A stretch of 64,000 bases of DNA from Phycomyces nitens (GCA_022702545.1 JAHRBC010000003.1:7626001-7690000); one strand, 5' to 3'; counted from the first letter of the stretch, positions 43,676-56,464 are shown. Translations and numbers: made by a program. The notes: generated from the sequence alone by a model not told the origin.

Positions 43676-45055
43676 CACTGCAAAAATTGGTCAGTTTCAC
43701 ATATCTCAAAGAATATTAATTATACGTGAAAGAAAAGGTAAAATTAAAGATCAGATGTTTTTTGGTAGTTTAGACATATAGCAAAACGTTTTGTCAATGT
43801 AATTGGCTATAAAACATGTGTAGCATAAGAAATGAATACTAAATCCAAATATATAAAATAAACTTTGCCTTGTATCCCTCTTCTTTACTGTAAAATCTTT
43901 TAATTATGGCTCCTAACCGAAGTTCAAGAAATACAGTCGAGTGCAGATGTTCTGTTTGCAAGAACAAACTGGGAGGCTTTAATATTATATCCTCTCAAAC
44001 ATTCAAACGACATATGAGAATAGAAGAAACAAAGAAAAACCTTCTCAGTCATAGGAGTAAGAAAGCTAATATAATTTTATTTTCCCAGTAAAATAACAAG
44101 TATAATATAGTATTTAATGAAGACAGAATCGAAATGATTCATGAAACATCTGAGGCCGTTGATAAACATGAACAGTTTTTTGATGCTGAAGAATATGAAA
44201 TTGAAAATGAAGGTGAATTTGATAATAGAAATAAATTTATTTTTTATTTTTCTTTACTAATTTTTATTTTAATATTTGGATAAAGATGAGGCAGCACCAG
44301 CACAGATAAGGAACCTATCTTTTTCCGAAGCTGACACCATGTTTGGTGTTGATGGAGATGACTGTGTTCATGAGAGCATCTCTGAGAATGAAGAAGACGA
44401 GGAAGAAAGTGAAGATAGTGATGATGAGGCGGCAATTTTTGGTGAAGGTATGGATATCGTGAATTAATATTGACCCCTGATAAATAGAATTATATGAGCT
44501 AATTTTCATTTTTTACACAAAAGATTTTTCTTTGGACCCACAACCAAAGTTGAATTTCATCCACCGTTTCATTGTCACCACCATTGCCCTATTTGTATCC
44601 TTGTACGTCGTTGATGAAGGAGCAGTTATCTTGATTGCCATTATCAACAAGATTCTTGAAATATTCCAGGATCCATTTCGTCTTCCTTTGAGTGTTCCTG
44701 GTCTCAAGCAATTGGCAGGTTATGGCAATTTGACAAGTGGGATAAAAAAGTATGTTGCATGCAGTGAATGCCATACAATCTATGATATTGGTGTATCTGT
44801 TCCTTTGTCTTGTACATCAATCAAGTTTGGCGGCAGCTCTTTGTGTTCCAATCCGTTGTTCAAGTCTGGATCTGAGTCACGAATCCCAAAGAGAACATAC
44901 GTATACCACTCTGTCATAGACTCATTGAAAAAGTTTTTTCGTCGCCCAGGATTTGAAGATGCAATCAATTCATGGAATCGTGGGCCAAAAGTAGATGGAG
45001 TATTGTTTGACATTTATGATGGTATCATGTGGAATGAATTCCAGGACATTGATGG

Positions 45056-45396
45056 TGTTGTATTTGGCATAATGGTATATCAGAGAAAAGTGATATATAA
45101 ACCCAGATAGCTGGATTATCTAAAATCAAGACAAACTATACCATCCAGAAATCCTTATCCAAATATGAAAATACCATACCCAATCTATTGTGGGACAAAG
45201 TCCCAAAATACCTATTAACTGATAACACAGCTATTATGATAATGAATATCCAAGCTGATAAGAATTATAAGAATAATTATAAATACTAAGTTAACATACT
45301 TCTTAAATCAATAACTGGATATACTTTAACTTTTTCTAAACCACAATAAAGAGTCTCAAAGTATCCACCGTCCCAATTTCTACTACAAATATCACA
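45056..45396 (+). repeat. 5' LTR of the Ty3 chromovirus
   Basis: 341 bp, TGTTGTATTTGG...AATATCACA. It contains the conserved AATAAAGAGTCTCAAAGTAT block near its 3' side, probably the polyadenylation region. It is identical by eye to the 3' LTR. Confidence 0.95.
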
Positions 45397-45441
45397 TTTT
45401 TACTTTGAACCCTCGCTTCTATAAAAAATACTATCCGAAAA

Positions 45442-47318
45442 ATGTCTTCCATCAACGAGACCCCTACCATTGCCCAGCAAGAGGCCCCTGCCCACAAGGA
45501 GAGCACAAGTGAGCTCATGGAAGTAGACACCACTTCCGAGCAAAAGTGTGTTTCCGGCCTAGCTGAGTCCCGCTACGCGCCCAAGGCGGCTGAGCAAGGC
45601 ACCGTCTCTGGAGAAGAAAGGCGCAAGCACACCAGGGCCGTAGCTGAAAGATTGATCAGCAAGTACGAGCAGAAGGCCTGGGACCTTATGATTGCCGTGG
45701 ATGAGGCCACCGACAAGGACGACCACGAGGTTGCCAAGACCCTTGGCAAGGAGGTTGACGATGCCAACGACCAGTTGGCCAGATTCCGGACACTCCTTGC
45801 GGCTGCCCAAGAGCCCATCCCGACCAACACCAACGGGACCGCCATCAACTTGAGGGACATTCCGTTGTTCCAACTGGCTGGTCACTCCGTCCCCAACCCG
45901 GATGCCAAGGTGTACCAACACGTGGAGCTCTACCTGTCCGCGTTTGAGAATGTGCTCGCAACTGGCAAGGAGCACATTGACATTGCCTGGTCGAAATGGC
46001 TCCCGAATGCCATGGTGGATGAGTACGACGCCTGGTACAAAAGTACATTGGCGTTGAAGAACTGCAAGTGGGAGGAGGCCCGTGTGCTGATCAAGCAGCA
46101 CTATGACTCCGAGGAGCAGCAGGCGATAATGTCGGTCAAGGCGCTAACCATGACCATGAGAGAGGACGAGTCCGTCCAAGAGTATGGACACCGTTTCCAG
46201 AGGACTTGCCGCGAGGGCAACGTGAAGCAAGACATGATTGTGGCCTTGCGGTTCTTGGCTTCCCTCACCCCGCACTTCCATCAAACCACCCACGTTGCCT
46301 GGTGGACCCGCAACTCCCACAAGCCGCAGACCGTCCAACAAGTCCTGGATCTGGCGATCACGCTGACTCGCCCCATGAAGAGGGTTAGAGCCGAGGCCGA
46401 GAAGACCCACACTGGCTCCCGCCGACGCACAGATGGTCAGTCTTTCCAGTTCGGGTCGAGCAGACATCGTTCTGGAAAAGCCTCGGGTTCCCCAGCTAGT
46501 GCAGGATTCTTCTGCACTCAGCATGGTAAGAATACCACCCACAACACGGAGGGATGTAGGATCATCTCCGGTCGTGCGGAAAAGGCCAAGGCCAAGGAAT
46601 GCTACCATTGTCACCGACAATGGAGCCCAGGACATACATGCCCAGAATACCACACCTCTTTTGTGAATAAACAGCGCAAGCCCAATGTGGCTGTGCATGC
46701 TGTACGCACATCAAGAGGCAGCATGGTGGACAAACTGTCCGAAGAACTGGAGTATACCTCACTAGGTAAGACAAATAAGGAACAATATCATTTGAATCCA
46801 TTCTCACTAAACACCCCTGTATTATTACAGAATGAGCATCAGCTCATGGGCTTGCTGGACTCCGGAGCCGAAGTCTCGTGTATTAGTGTAGAACTATATA
46901 ATAAACTCATAAGTCTACCTATTACAAAAATCGAAGGAAACATAACATTTGCAAGTAAAGCACAATCCGTGCAACGTATAGGAAAGACATCTCCTTTGCT
47001 AGTTAGTTACGCTAATGGCCACTCTTTTACACATGAATTTGAACTTATCGATATGAATATCGAAGGTGTTGATCTTATTCTTGGTTTTGATATTATGCCA
47101 AAGATGGGAATAGCCTTTACGGGTGTTGCCACGTCTTGGAATGCAAATGATTATAAAGAAAATATGAAAAAGGAACAGCCCATAATAGATGATCTTGAGC
47201 CAAACAATGCACCCTACGGCACAGAGGCTGAAAGAGCAAAGTTTTTCTCAGCAGTCACACCATATATTAAGGCTAATGAAGCAATACCAAAAGATTCGTT
47301 TTGTACAGTACCTGAATC
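45442..47318 (+). CDS. Gag-protease part of the chromovirus polyprotein (cut by CACTA insertion)
   Basis: ATG 45442, 46 bp after the 5' LTR. The capsid-like region (residues about 130-330) includes a retrotransposon-gag stretch (WSKWLPNAMVDEYDAWYK, then VQEYGHRFQRTCR). The nucleocapsid has a basic linker and the zinc knuckle CYHCHRQWSPGHTC. The aspartic protease has LMGLLDSGAEVSCIS. The frame is open until the inserted CACTA begins at 47319 (codon split after TC of a Ser codon). The frame then resumes without error at 51211. The gag portion is much GC-richer than the rest of the element. Confidence 0.9.
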
Positions 47319-47328
47319 CACTACGGCT

Positions 47329-47855
47329 AAGAAATCGGCAGTTATCTACCGTTTTGGTCACATAACTACCGTTTTTTTGGTGGGGCAAAACGGTGGATAT
47401 GACCCTGTGTAAGGCGAATTTGGTAGTAGCTACCATTTTTATAGTGGCGAAAATCGGCAGATAACTACCGTTTTGGTCACATAACTACCGTTTTTCTTCA
47501 CTAAAAAAACGGTAGTTATCTGCCGTTTTGGTAACATTGCTACCGTTTGTTTGGTGGGGCAAAACGGTGGATATGACCCTGTGTAAGGCGAGTTTGGTAG
47601 TAGCTACCGTTTTTTGCTAATAAAAAATCGGCAGATAACTACCGTTTTGGTAACATAACTACTGTTTTTCTTCACTAAAAATACGGTAGATATCTGCCGT
47701 TTTGGTAACATTGCTACCGTTTGTTTGGTGGGGCAAAACGGTGGATATGACCCTGTGTAAGGCGAGTTTGGTAGTAGCTACCGTTTTTGCTAATAAAAAA
47801 ACGGCAGATAACTACCGTTTTGGTAACATAACTACCGTTTTTATCCAACCAAAAA
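47329..47855. repeat. Subterminal tandem array of inverted ACGGTAG motifs
   Basis: About 2.5 copies of a roughly 175-bp unit. Each contains GGTGGGGCAAAACGGTGGAT, GACCCTGTGTAAGGCGA, a GGTAGTAGCTACC palindrome, and several AAAACGG.AG and CTACCGTTTT motifs that can pair. It resembles CACTA subterminal arrays that bind accessory proteins. Confidence 0.8.
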
Positions 47856-50800
47856 TGCTTCCGTTATACACTATAACCTCTCTTTTATAGTACTCTATTT
47901 GATAATGGGTTCTGCTATTCTTTTACGACCATTCTTTTGAAAGAATGGTTTATTCTTTATTATAGAATGTCTTGATTTAATTCATACCGTATTTTGCGCA
48001 CAATTATTATAGAAAAATACTTAAAACTAATGCTATTTAATATTATAAAACATATATAGTACAAACCTTTGTTATAAGCTATACACGCATAATAATACTA
48101 CGTTGATATACATTAGATGATCCTTAGCATTCATCAATTGCTAAAAATTCATTGTGGTTAGAAAAAGAAGCGATCATATAAACCTAGTACATTATTTTGT
48201 ATTGCTTACAAGTATATATTATGCTTGTCAATTACTATACCATGCCTCTTGTTTTGAATGATTATACTGAAAGGGATCTCCAGAAATAAACACTATATGT
48301 AATAGGAGGTCAATAGAATATGTACTGAAAAATTAGTTGAAGAATAATATAATTATTAGACAATCGTCTTACCATAGAAAATCAACTTTGGCATATTCAA
48401 ATCATATGATTCAAAACTGATTCGAATCTCATTGTAGCAAACAGAGTAATCAGCTCATTAGAAAAGAAAAGTGTATATCTTACAGAGATTGCCAAGTGTA
48501 AAAAGGACAAACCGTATTGTAATATAGCCGTAAAAGTTTTCGCTCTTTTGTTTCTGGGGGAAAAAAGAGCGAGCTGCATTTCATTCCTAAATCAAAGGTA
48601 ATCGAGCTAAAGATGGTTCAATCGGGATGTCAATCAGGTGTTTATAACCGTGCCGATCTTACATGAAGGAGGCTCATTTGGTTTTAATTCAAAGAGTCAT
48701 TGCAAAGACAAGACAAGAGAAGCAAAAAGAAAAAGAAAAAAGAAAGCACACTAAGCATATGCTAAAAATGCAACGGGGCCAATAAGAGTTGCCTAAAAGA
48801 ACAATCTTAAACCCTTGTTTTATTGCTTAGCACTTACACAATACTCGTTTTTGGCGGTATAGAGCTATATTAAAGAGTAGAAATATTATATTGGCATTAG
48901 ATTAGCAATAGATGATCAACAAAGCAATCACCCGTTGCACATCTGTCATGATTGCTAATTCGACGCCATCACCAAGTTGCAACATCTCATCTTCAAAAAG
49001 AAAAGAACGACTTGCACTTTGCTGCTATATTGTGATAAATAATATTGTATTAACTATAATGTGTATTCAAAACATATATTAAAGAGTCAACTTACTTTAT
49101 TATTCTCTATTATTTATTTATGAGCTTGGTTATTGATTGTAAAGCCTTTTCCAAGTCTTTTGGTGCACAGCATTCTATAATATTTATATTGATTCTGAGA
49201 TAGACCATTATATTATTTTATGGCCATAGGATAGTGTTCTCGTCAATTAAATAGTGTTTGATAATATAAGACCATGCTTTTAGTTGATGCCGCGATTCAT
49301 AGTCAAAGGATGGTTTGAGAAAAATATTAACAAAAACAAAGGTTATTCTCTAGGGTTCTCTTGTGCCGTATTTTTTGATCTTAATGATAAAGCATATTAT
49401 GTAAATGAAGTTTACTCTTTTCTTTGAGACCACCACCTGTATCAATTGCTAACTTACCAAGCTAATCAAGGTATTTGTCCAATAGATCCCTTTTTATACC
49501 AAATATCCATTTATAATAAATGAAAAATATATACAAACCAAACACTTTAACAAACTATTGACTTTTGAATGTCCCTTTGGGTTGATCAATCTTCATTTGA
49601 CTGCAAAGGTTTTTGGTAAAAATATTAATAAAATAGCTTGCTGTCCGATACTTGCCAAGCATGGATAATAACCATATCCTTTACATTGTGAACAAAGGAA
49701 TGGCCCTTGTATCTTAATATAACTTTTGCGTTGCCAGATAAAATAAAAACACAAGTTAAATCATAGTATAGTATTTTATTGTTGTTACAATCGATTATTA
49801 CCTTTTCCATAAGATACACTTTAAGAATCTGCGCAACTTACTTTCCCAACAAGTTTATAGCAAGACTATATCTCGGTCTCTTATAAACTATTCAAAATTA
49901 CCTGACACACCTTTTTTCATATAATAAATCGCCGAGGCCCATTACAAAGCTGTTCCACTCAATTCATAGAGAGAATTATAAGTAAACTGGATAAGCTCAT
50001 TAGATACTTTGAAATTCGCGGCTATATCAATATAGCAATGAGTATGTATCATAATATTAAACTTTTGTAACCACATACATATACTAAAGCTCGTTTTTGG
50101 GATATTTTCAATGGGAGAAGTGGTGACCAACTGTGTAAGCTTTTCAGTCAATTTTTCTATTTAAATATTAATGTTATACATGGCATAAGAATAGTATAAA
50201 TGAAGTTCTGTTTAGTTATTACCTGTGACATACTGATTTGAATGCTATGGAGGTTGATTTTTCCACTGTCATTGTTAATGTCCATCATTGGACGGATTCA
50301 ACTTTGCATTCTTCATTTAAATACCCAATCGGCAAGATTAGCACCAACAATCACCACCCAACACCCCCTTGTCCTTGTAGAAAATAAATATAGTATTAGT
50401 AAAAACACAAAGTAAGAATCACTTGCTATTTGTACATGCTTACCTAGTAATCACAATATAACTAATGAAAACCAGCTCATTAGTATTGTTCATCTCTACT
50501 TTTAGTATAGAGATTAAGACTCTAGTCAATACTTTGTTACTTTAGAAAAAACTCATGAAGGAGCACGGCATTGCAAACGATGACTTGTATGTAGCAGAAA
50601 TAAAGTAGCAGCCCGTACTTTGTACAACGGGCTATATACTACAACCGACATTTGCAGTTGTTAATGTAGATGACGTCCAACATCAACGACTCAATCAATA
50701 CCTACCAGACGGAAATAATTCTATTTTATTGCACTGTACTACATATTCAAGAATAATTGACGCGTCACCATGAGTAGCCTCTCTATTCTATAATTCATTC

Positions 50801-50869
50801 TTTATAATGCCCTCTCTATACTTCTTTATATTATTATACGGACACCAAATAAAATAAAGCAGCTAATAA
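47856..50869 (-). other. Interior of the inserted CACTA; no recognisable gene
   Basis: AT-rich, about 3 kb. On the minus strand there are weak exon-like stretches, for example 50281-50222 ending in CAG|GTAATA and 50151-49942 (LTQLVTTSPIENIPKTSFSI...). I cannot join them into a gene or name them. They may be a decayed cargo gene. Confidence 0.3.
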
Positions 50870-51210
50870 TGTCAAAAACAAAAATTCGGTTTCAAAAAAC
50901 GGTAGTTATGTTACCGTTTCGTTCACACAGGACAAAAATTATTTTTCTCAAGAATGCGCAACATCTTCAACACCAAATAAAATGCTCATTTCGATAAACA
51001 ACGTTACCTAAAATTTTACGAGCCCTTTCTATGGTACTACAACTACCTCATTGCCAGAGGAAAAGAGATTCCATGCGACTTTTATGAATCGGGATCGATG
51101 ACATTACCTTTCAACCACAATCTGCGGAGAAAAAGCAGTCTAAAATCAGAAAAAACGGCAGTTATGTTACCGTTTCGGTAGCTGTTCCCACTCCTCTCGC
51201 CGTAGTGATC

Positions 51211-53563
51211 GGTGGTGGCATTGCACACACCAGAAGCTGCGACTACGTACCAAAGACAATATCCTATTCCCTATGCATTAAGACCCATCATAGACGAGGC
51301 CGTTAATAATTGGCTGAAAGAAGGAACTATTGTGAAATCTACAGTAAACTCAGCATGGAACAGTCCACTGACTCTGGCTGACAAAAAAGATGCACAAGGA
51401 AACAAGACGGGCAAGAGACCATGCCTTGATCCTCGGCACATTAATAAATTGCTTCCTGATGACCGATACCCTTTGCCATTAATCCGAGAGATCTTCAATA
51501 CTCTAGCAGGAGCAAGTGTATTTTCTACACTTGATTTAAAAAGCGCCTTCCATCGCTTCCAAATACGCAAAGAGGATCAACATAAAACGACATTTACGCA
51601 CAATAATCTGCAGTATATGTTCCAGGGATGTCCTTTTGGACTCAAGCCCTTGTCATCAAAGTTCCAAAGAGTCATGTCTTTGATATTTCAGGACATGCCT
51701 TTTATACAAACGTTTGTGGATGACATCGTCATTTTCTCCAAGAATCTAGAGGAACATACCCATCATGTTTGTCAAGCTATCAACAAATTGACGGAGGTCA
51801 ATCTAATTTTGAACCCCAACAAATGACATTTTGCCCAGAAGTCAGTCTACTTACTGGGATTCTCAGTCGACGCACAAGGCAGTCGAATTGACCAAAGAAA
51901 GATCACGAATGTGCTGCAATGGCCTATACCAAAGACAGGAAAAGACATCCAGAGCTTTCTAGGAGTCATCAATTATTTCCGTGAATACATACCAGTGGCA
52001 GCCCACATTACTGCGCCACTGGATGCTCTCAGAAACGCTGGTAGCTTATCCAAGATTTGGAATAATGATCACCAACGGAGTTTCGAGCAGCTTAAAGCCA
52101 TTTTGCAAACAAACCCCATATTGCACTTTCCTGACTTATCTCAACCATTCTTTGTTGCCACTGATGCTTCCAATCTAGGAATTGGTGCTACTCTGTATCA
52201 AAATATCAATGACCAAAAGAAGTACATTGGATTTATGGCCAGAGCTTTATCAAAATCAGAACGTAATTATTCTACGACGAAACGTGAGCTACTAGCCATG
52301 GTATTCGCACTTAAGAAATTCCACAAATTCTTATGGGGACAGAAATTCACATTGTACACTGACCACAAGGCTTTGACATATATCCACACGCAAAAGGTGG
52401 CGAACCCCATGATGATCCAGTGGATGGATACATTACTTGATTATAATTATGATGTGGTACACATACCTGGCATCAGCAACAAGTTACCGGATTATTTATC
52501 TCGTCTATTCTCCCCGGAAAATAGTCTGGAGGGGGGTAATGAGGCACTGAAGCCATCTCAAGACAAAATAGAGGCTCAGCAGAATCCGAAGTTTGAACAA
52601 ATTGAGTACACATCTAAACCAAAGGACCAAAGAGTATTTACGGTCAAGACAAAGAGTGATACCATAGACTATATGACACCTCCAGAAGAAGAGTGCAAAG
52701 ATATATTAATGAAAGCGCATCTCTTTGGACACTTTGGTGCAGAACACATAGTAGAATTGAATCACAAGAACGGTATACATTGGGCAAATATGATCCAAGA
52801 TGCACTTGAATGTGTAAAGGAATGTCCGTCTTGTCAGAAATATAATATCACTAAGAAAGGCTATAATCCTCTAAGACCTATCCATGCATATGTACCAGGA
52901 GACCACTGGGCAATCGACCTAGCTGGCCCATTACATCCTACGACAGAGAGTAATGTATACCTATTTGTAATGGTAGACGTTTGCACACGCTTCTGCTTAT
53001 TAAGAGCAATTCCGAACAAACAATCGGACACTATTGTCAAAACACTAGTACAGATATTTGGTGATTTCGGGTTTCCACGAATCATACAATCTGATAATGG
53101 CACAGAGTTCAAGAATGAACTGATGAAGAAATTACTACAGAATACAGGAGTCGATCATAGACTTGTAACACCATACCACCCTAGAGCAAATGGCCTAGCA
53201 GAGAGATGGGTACAGACATCTATGCAAGTCATCAGAAAGATGGTAGCAGGAACTGGAAAAGATTGGGACTATTATCTCCCAGCTGTACAATTGGCAATCA
53301 ATAATAAGATGTCAAAAAGGTTAAATACTGCTCCATTTTCACTGATGTTTGCTAGACAAATGAACGCTTTTGAGGACTATAGAGATCCCAAATCTACACC
53401 ATCGAAACCAATGACCTATGACGAACTTATCAAACGTATCGATCATATGGCAGAAGTTGTGTTTCCAGCCATTAAAGACAGAACCGATCGAATTACGGCC
53501 ATACAAAAGAAAAGTTTGATAGCACGCATCGAATCGCAAGAATTGACAATGGTAGTTATGTAA
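51211..53563 (+). pseudogene. Chromovirus RT - RNase H - integrase, one nonsense codon and one frameshift
   Basis: Continues the gag-pol frame after the CACTA insert. RT has LDPRHINKLLPDDRYPLP, STLDLKSAFHRFQI and the catalytic TFVDDIVIFS. A TGA at 51824-51826 interrupts just before HFAQKSVYLLGF in the same frame. RNase H has VATDASNLGIGATL, TTKRELLAMVFAL and LYTDHKALTYI. Integrase has the HHCC finger (HLFGHFGAEHI...CPSCQKY) and the DDE core (WAIDLAGPLH, QSDNGTEFKN, NGLAERWVQ). A one-base deletion near 53540 shifts the frame, and the stop at 53563 follows; the downstream frame carries the chromodomain part. Catalytic residues are intact. Confidence 0.92.
52523..52541 (+). promoter_or_regulatory. 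Internal exact copy of the polypurine tract
   Basis: The 19-mer AGTCTGGAGGGGGGTAATG is identical to 54062-54080, but lies in frame between RNase H and integrase (residues NSLEGGNE). It could act as a second, central plus-strand primer. Confidence 0.6.
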
Positions 53564-54078
53564 TGATCAAACTACCTACAAGAAGCAGCAAATTAGCTCC
53601 AGCATATCAAGGACCATACACAGTAATCCGTCAAACCAAAGGAGGCTCATATGTATTACAAGATGAGACAGGAGCACTCTTGCCTAGAGATTACCCACCA
53701 TCGGATTTGAAATTGATATTGATGGACGAGGCAATACTCGAAGACGAACTGTTTGAAGTACAGGCAATCATCAATCACAGAGGCAACGCTGGCAAGCGTG
53801 AGTTTCTAGTGAGATGGAAAGGATACGGACCAGAAGAAGATTCCTGGATCACACCGGATAAGTTCACAGATCTCCAAACAATCCAAGAATATTGGGTACG
53901 CAGAGACAAACAGAATATCACGAATGAGCTTGTAGTAAAAAGACCAAGAGGACGTCCAAGAAAGGACCAGACCAAGATTCTCAGTGCACAAAACAAAACA
54001 AACTCCATCGCCAAGAAGAACTATGATAATAGACGCCAAAGCAAGCGCTTAACTAAAGTCAAGTCTGGAGGGGGGTAA
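53545..54078 (+). CDS. Integrase C-terminus with chromodomain and AT-hook (frameshifted tail of pol)
   Basis: Frame in the +1 phase relative to RT-IN. It starts with the integrase GPY/F-like region (APAYQGPYTVIRQTKGGSYV). A chromodomain follows (VQAIINHRGNAGKREFLVRW, KGYGPEEDSWIT, TIQEYW), then an AT-hook-like KRPRGRPRKD. Chromodomains of this type steer integration to marked chromatin, usually H3K9-methylated heterochromatin; target here is inferred. The TAA stop (54076-54078) lies at the end of the polypurine tract, right against the 3' LTR. Confidence 0.88.
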   Translation, partial: DNGSYVMIKLPTRSSKLAPAYQGPYTVIRQTKGGSYVLQDETGALLPRDYPPSDLKLILMDEAILEDELFEVQAIINHRGNAGKREFLVRWKGYGPEEDSWITPDKFTDLQTIQEYWVRRDKQNITNELVVKRPRGRPRKDQTKILSAQNKTNSIAKKNYDNRRQSKRLTKVKSGGG

Positions 54079-54080
54079 TG
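54062..54080 (+). promoter_or_regulatory. 3' polypurine tract of the chromovirus
   Basis: AGTCTGGAGGGGGGTAATG, with the purine run GGAGGGGGG ending 3 bp before the 3' LTR. It would prime plus-strand DNA synthesis. Confidence 0.85.
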
Positions 54081-54419
54081 TTGTATTTGGCATAATGGTA
54101 TATCAGAGAAAAGTGATATATAAACCCAGATAGCTGGATTATCTAAAATCAAGACAAACTATACCATCCAGAAATCCTTATCCAAATATGAAAATACCAT
54201 ACCCAATCTATTGTGGGACAAAGTCCCAAAATACCTATTAACTGATAACACAGCTATTATGATAATGAATATCCAAGCTGATAAGAATTATAAGAATAAT
54301 TATAAATACTAAGTTAACATACTTCTTAAATCAATAACTGGATATACTTTAACTTTTTCTAAACCACAATAAAGAGTCTCAAAGTATCCACCGTCCCAAT
54401 TTCTACTACAAATATCACA
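54079..54419 (+). repeat. 3' LTR of the Ty3 chromovirus
   Basis: 341 bp, identical by eye to the 5' LTR and directly preceded by the polypurine tract. Confidence 0.95.
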
Positions 54420-56464
54420 GATGGCTTCCCATTTGTTGACACTGACCGATCTCTCATGTTGACCTTGAATATCGACTGGTTCCAGCCATTTGATGGTGTT
54501 ACCTACTCTTGTGGAGCGATTTATCTTGCCATCAACAACCTTCCTCGGGAGATTAGGTTCAAAAAGGAGAATACAATTCTTGTTGGATTAATGCCAGGGC
54601 CAAAGGAAGCAAAGACATCAGAGATAAACAGCTATCTCCAACCTCTTGTTGATGAGTTGCAAAGTCTTTACAAGGGTGTCAAAATCCAAACCCACCAATA
54701 TCCAAATGGTACAACAATCCGCGCTGCTCTCTTCATGGTTGCCTGTGATATCCCCGCCGCAAGGAAAGTATGTGGATTTACATCCCATACGAGTACAAAT
54801 GCATGCCATAAGTGCAAACGCCAATTCTCCCGGTTAGCTGGAACGAGTTCTGTCAATTATTCTGGATTTGACTTCTCAAAGTGGCTCCTTCGCACTAAGA
54901 ATGATAATTGTAAGGATGCTGAGGTCTGGAGAAATGCAACCACTAAGACTGAGAGACATCGTCTTGAAGTTGAAAATGGTGTTCGCTGGTCCGAACTGCA
55001 TCGTCTTGAGTACTTTGATGCTGTCCGCTGCACCATTATAGATCCAATGCACAACCTTTTCTTGGGAACTGCTAAGCGAATGATGGAAAAATGGGTTGCA
55101 GATGGAATAATTGACTCCAAAAAACTCGTCTCTATGCAAAACATGGTTAAAAATATGGTACTGCCACCTGATTACACACCACTAAAGACAAAGATTGCAA
55201 AAGGATTTCCTTTCATGAAGGCTGATGAGTGGAAGTCGTGGTGCCTTGTGTATTCTCCTGTTGTCCTGAAAGATCTACTCCCGCCAAAAATGTTTGAAAA
55301 TTGGATATTCTTTGTCAATGCATGCTGTTTACTCATCAAGCCCAACATCACTGAAGACGAAATCGACAATGCTCATGAATATCTACAAAAATTTTGCCAA
55401 GGCTGTGAGAATCTTTATGATCTTGATCTTCTTTCACCGAATATGCACCTTCATCTTCATTTACATCAGACAGTTCAAGACTTTGGCCCTGTGTATGGTT
55501 ACTGGCTTTTTGGCTTTGAGAGATACAATGGTATCCTCAAAAACATCCAGACAAACAGGAAAACCGGATTTGAATGGACATACATGAAGAGATTTGTTGA
55601 AGAAGTTCACAAAGAAGATTTTGCGCGGAATATACTTGAGTCTGCTAATGCACATGGTTATCTGGATATTTTCAAGAAATTGTTAAAAACTGAGACTCGT
55701 TCAGTAATCCCGCCCAGTCAACCTCATGCATTCTCCCTGTCTGATTTCATAAATGCCGCATACAACACAACATCTTCTATCAAAGGCAATGAATCTCTTC
55801 CACCATCTGCATTTCCTCTTAGAACAAAGCCTTTGTCACCAATGCCAAGTCCTGATTATGATTGTCTTGTTGAACATTACCAAGTGGTCTATAATGACAG
55901 GTCAATCTCAAGTTGCAAAATCAACATGGACAGTTCTGCTTTTGTCAACGATTGGATTGTCATGCTGAAGTCTATCAACATTCTTGGCCAAGTATTCAAA
56001 GGCAATCATGGTAACAAACGTAGATCATACATTCAGGCATTGTTTGTGGAGGACAAAACAAATGTAATCTATGGATATATTGGAGAAATCCAATATATTT
56101 TTGTGCACACATTTAGTCCAGCATCCTTATCAACTGAATACCACAACCCCCAGCATACCTTTGCCTTTGTTAAATGGTATAAAACAACATCTGATAGGAC
56201 TAGAGAAATGGAAGGCATTGAGATCCACAAAAGCGAGTTTTCAAGAGTTGATTTTCAAAGTATCCTACCTATGCACCGAATTCTCATGCCAGTTGCAATT
56301 GTTGATTACCAGCCATTAAGCAAGATTAGCAAAAAACTTGTAGTTCCATTGCCACGCAAAATTTATACTTAGCTTTTAATATATTTATCTATTGGTCAAA
56401 ACTCTTCAGCTATATTTACAATTTGCAGTTGATATAAAATATAGAGAGAAAAAGAAAAATATAT

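Larger units (their letters stand above)
47319..51207. mobile_element. CACTA element (CACTACGGC family) inside the chromovirus pol
   Basis: 3889 bp. Left end CACTACGGCTAAG (47319); right end is the reverse complement of CACTACGGCGAGAGG (51207). The 3-bp target duplication ATC is at 47316-47318 and 51208-51210. It belongs to the same family as 15360-22563 but is inverted: its right arm (50870-51207) is the reverse complement of that element's left arm. Inside, no transposase was recognised, so it is probably non-autonomous. Confidence 0.92.
45056..54419 (+). mobile_element. Ty3-type chromovirus, identical LTRs, with a CACTA element in pol
   Basis: 9364 bp including a 3889-bp CACTA insert. The LTRs 45056-45396 and 54079-54419 appear identical over 341 bp. 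The 5-bp target duplication GATGG is at 45051-45055 and 54420-54424, inside the Y transposase gene. Domain order gag, protease, RT, RNase H, integrase, chromodomain identifies a chromovirus. After the 5' LTR I see no TGG-type primer-binding site. Confidence 0.95.
43906..56372 (+). pseudogene. Tnp2-type transposase of element Y, interrupted by Ty3 insertion
   Basis: Exons 43906-44056, 44111-44212, 44286-44447 and 44524-56372, the last split by the Ty3 element (45056-54419) plus one copy of its 5-bp duplication. Without the insert the exons sum to a multiple of three and encode about 964 residues with no stop, so the insertion is the only visible lesion. The N-terminal zinc-like cluster is CRCSVC...TFKRH, followed by an acidic region (NEEDEEESEDSDDEAA). 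The core has MLTLNIDWFQPFDGVTYSCG, ACDIPAARKVCGFTSH with CHKC, TIIDPMHNLFLGTAKR and LHLHLHQTVQDFGPVYGYW. The C-terminus ends SILPMHRILMPVAIV. It is homologous along its length to the X and Z transposases. Confidence 0.88.

Noticed and set aside
45397..45441. Primer-binding site after the 5' LTR
   Set aside because: No TGG start and no convincing tRNA complement; the tested segment does not pair with the LTR start by eye either.
45559..46698. Antisense frames over the Ty3 gag gene
   Set aside because: Shadow frames of a GC-rich coding region; no motif.
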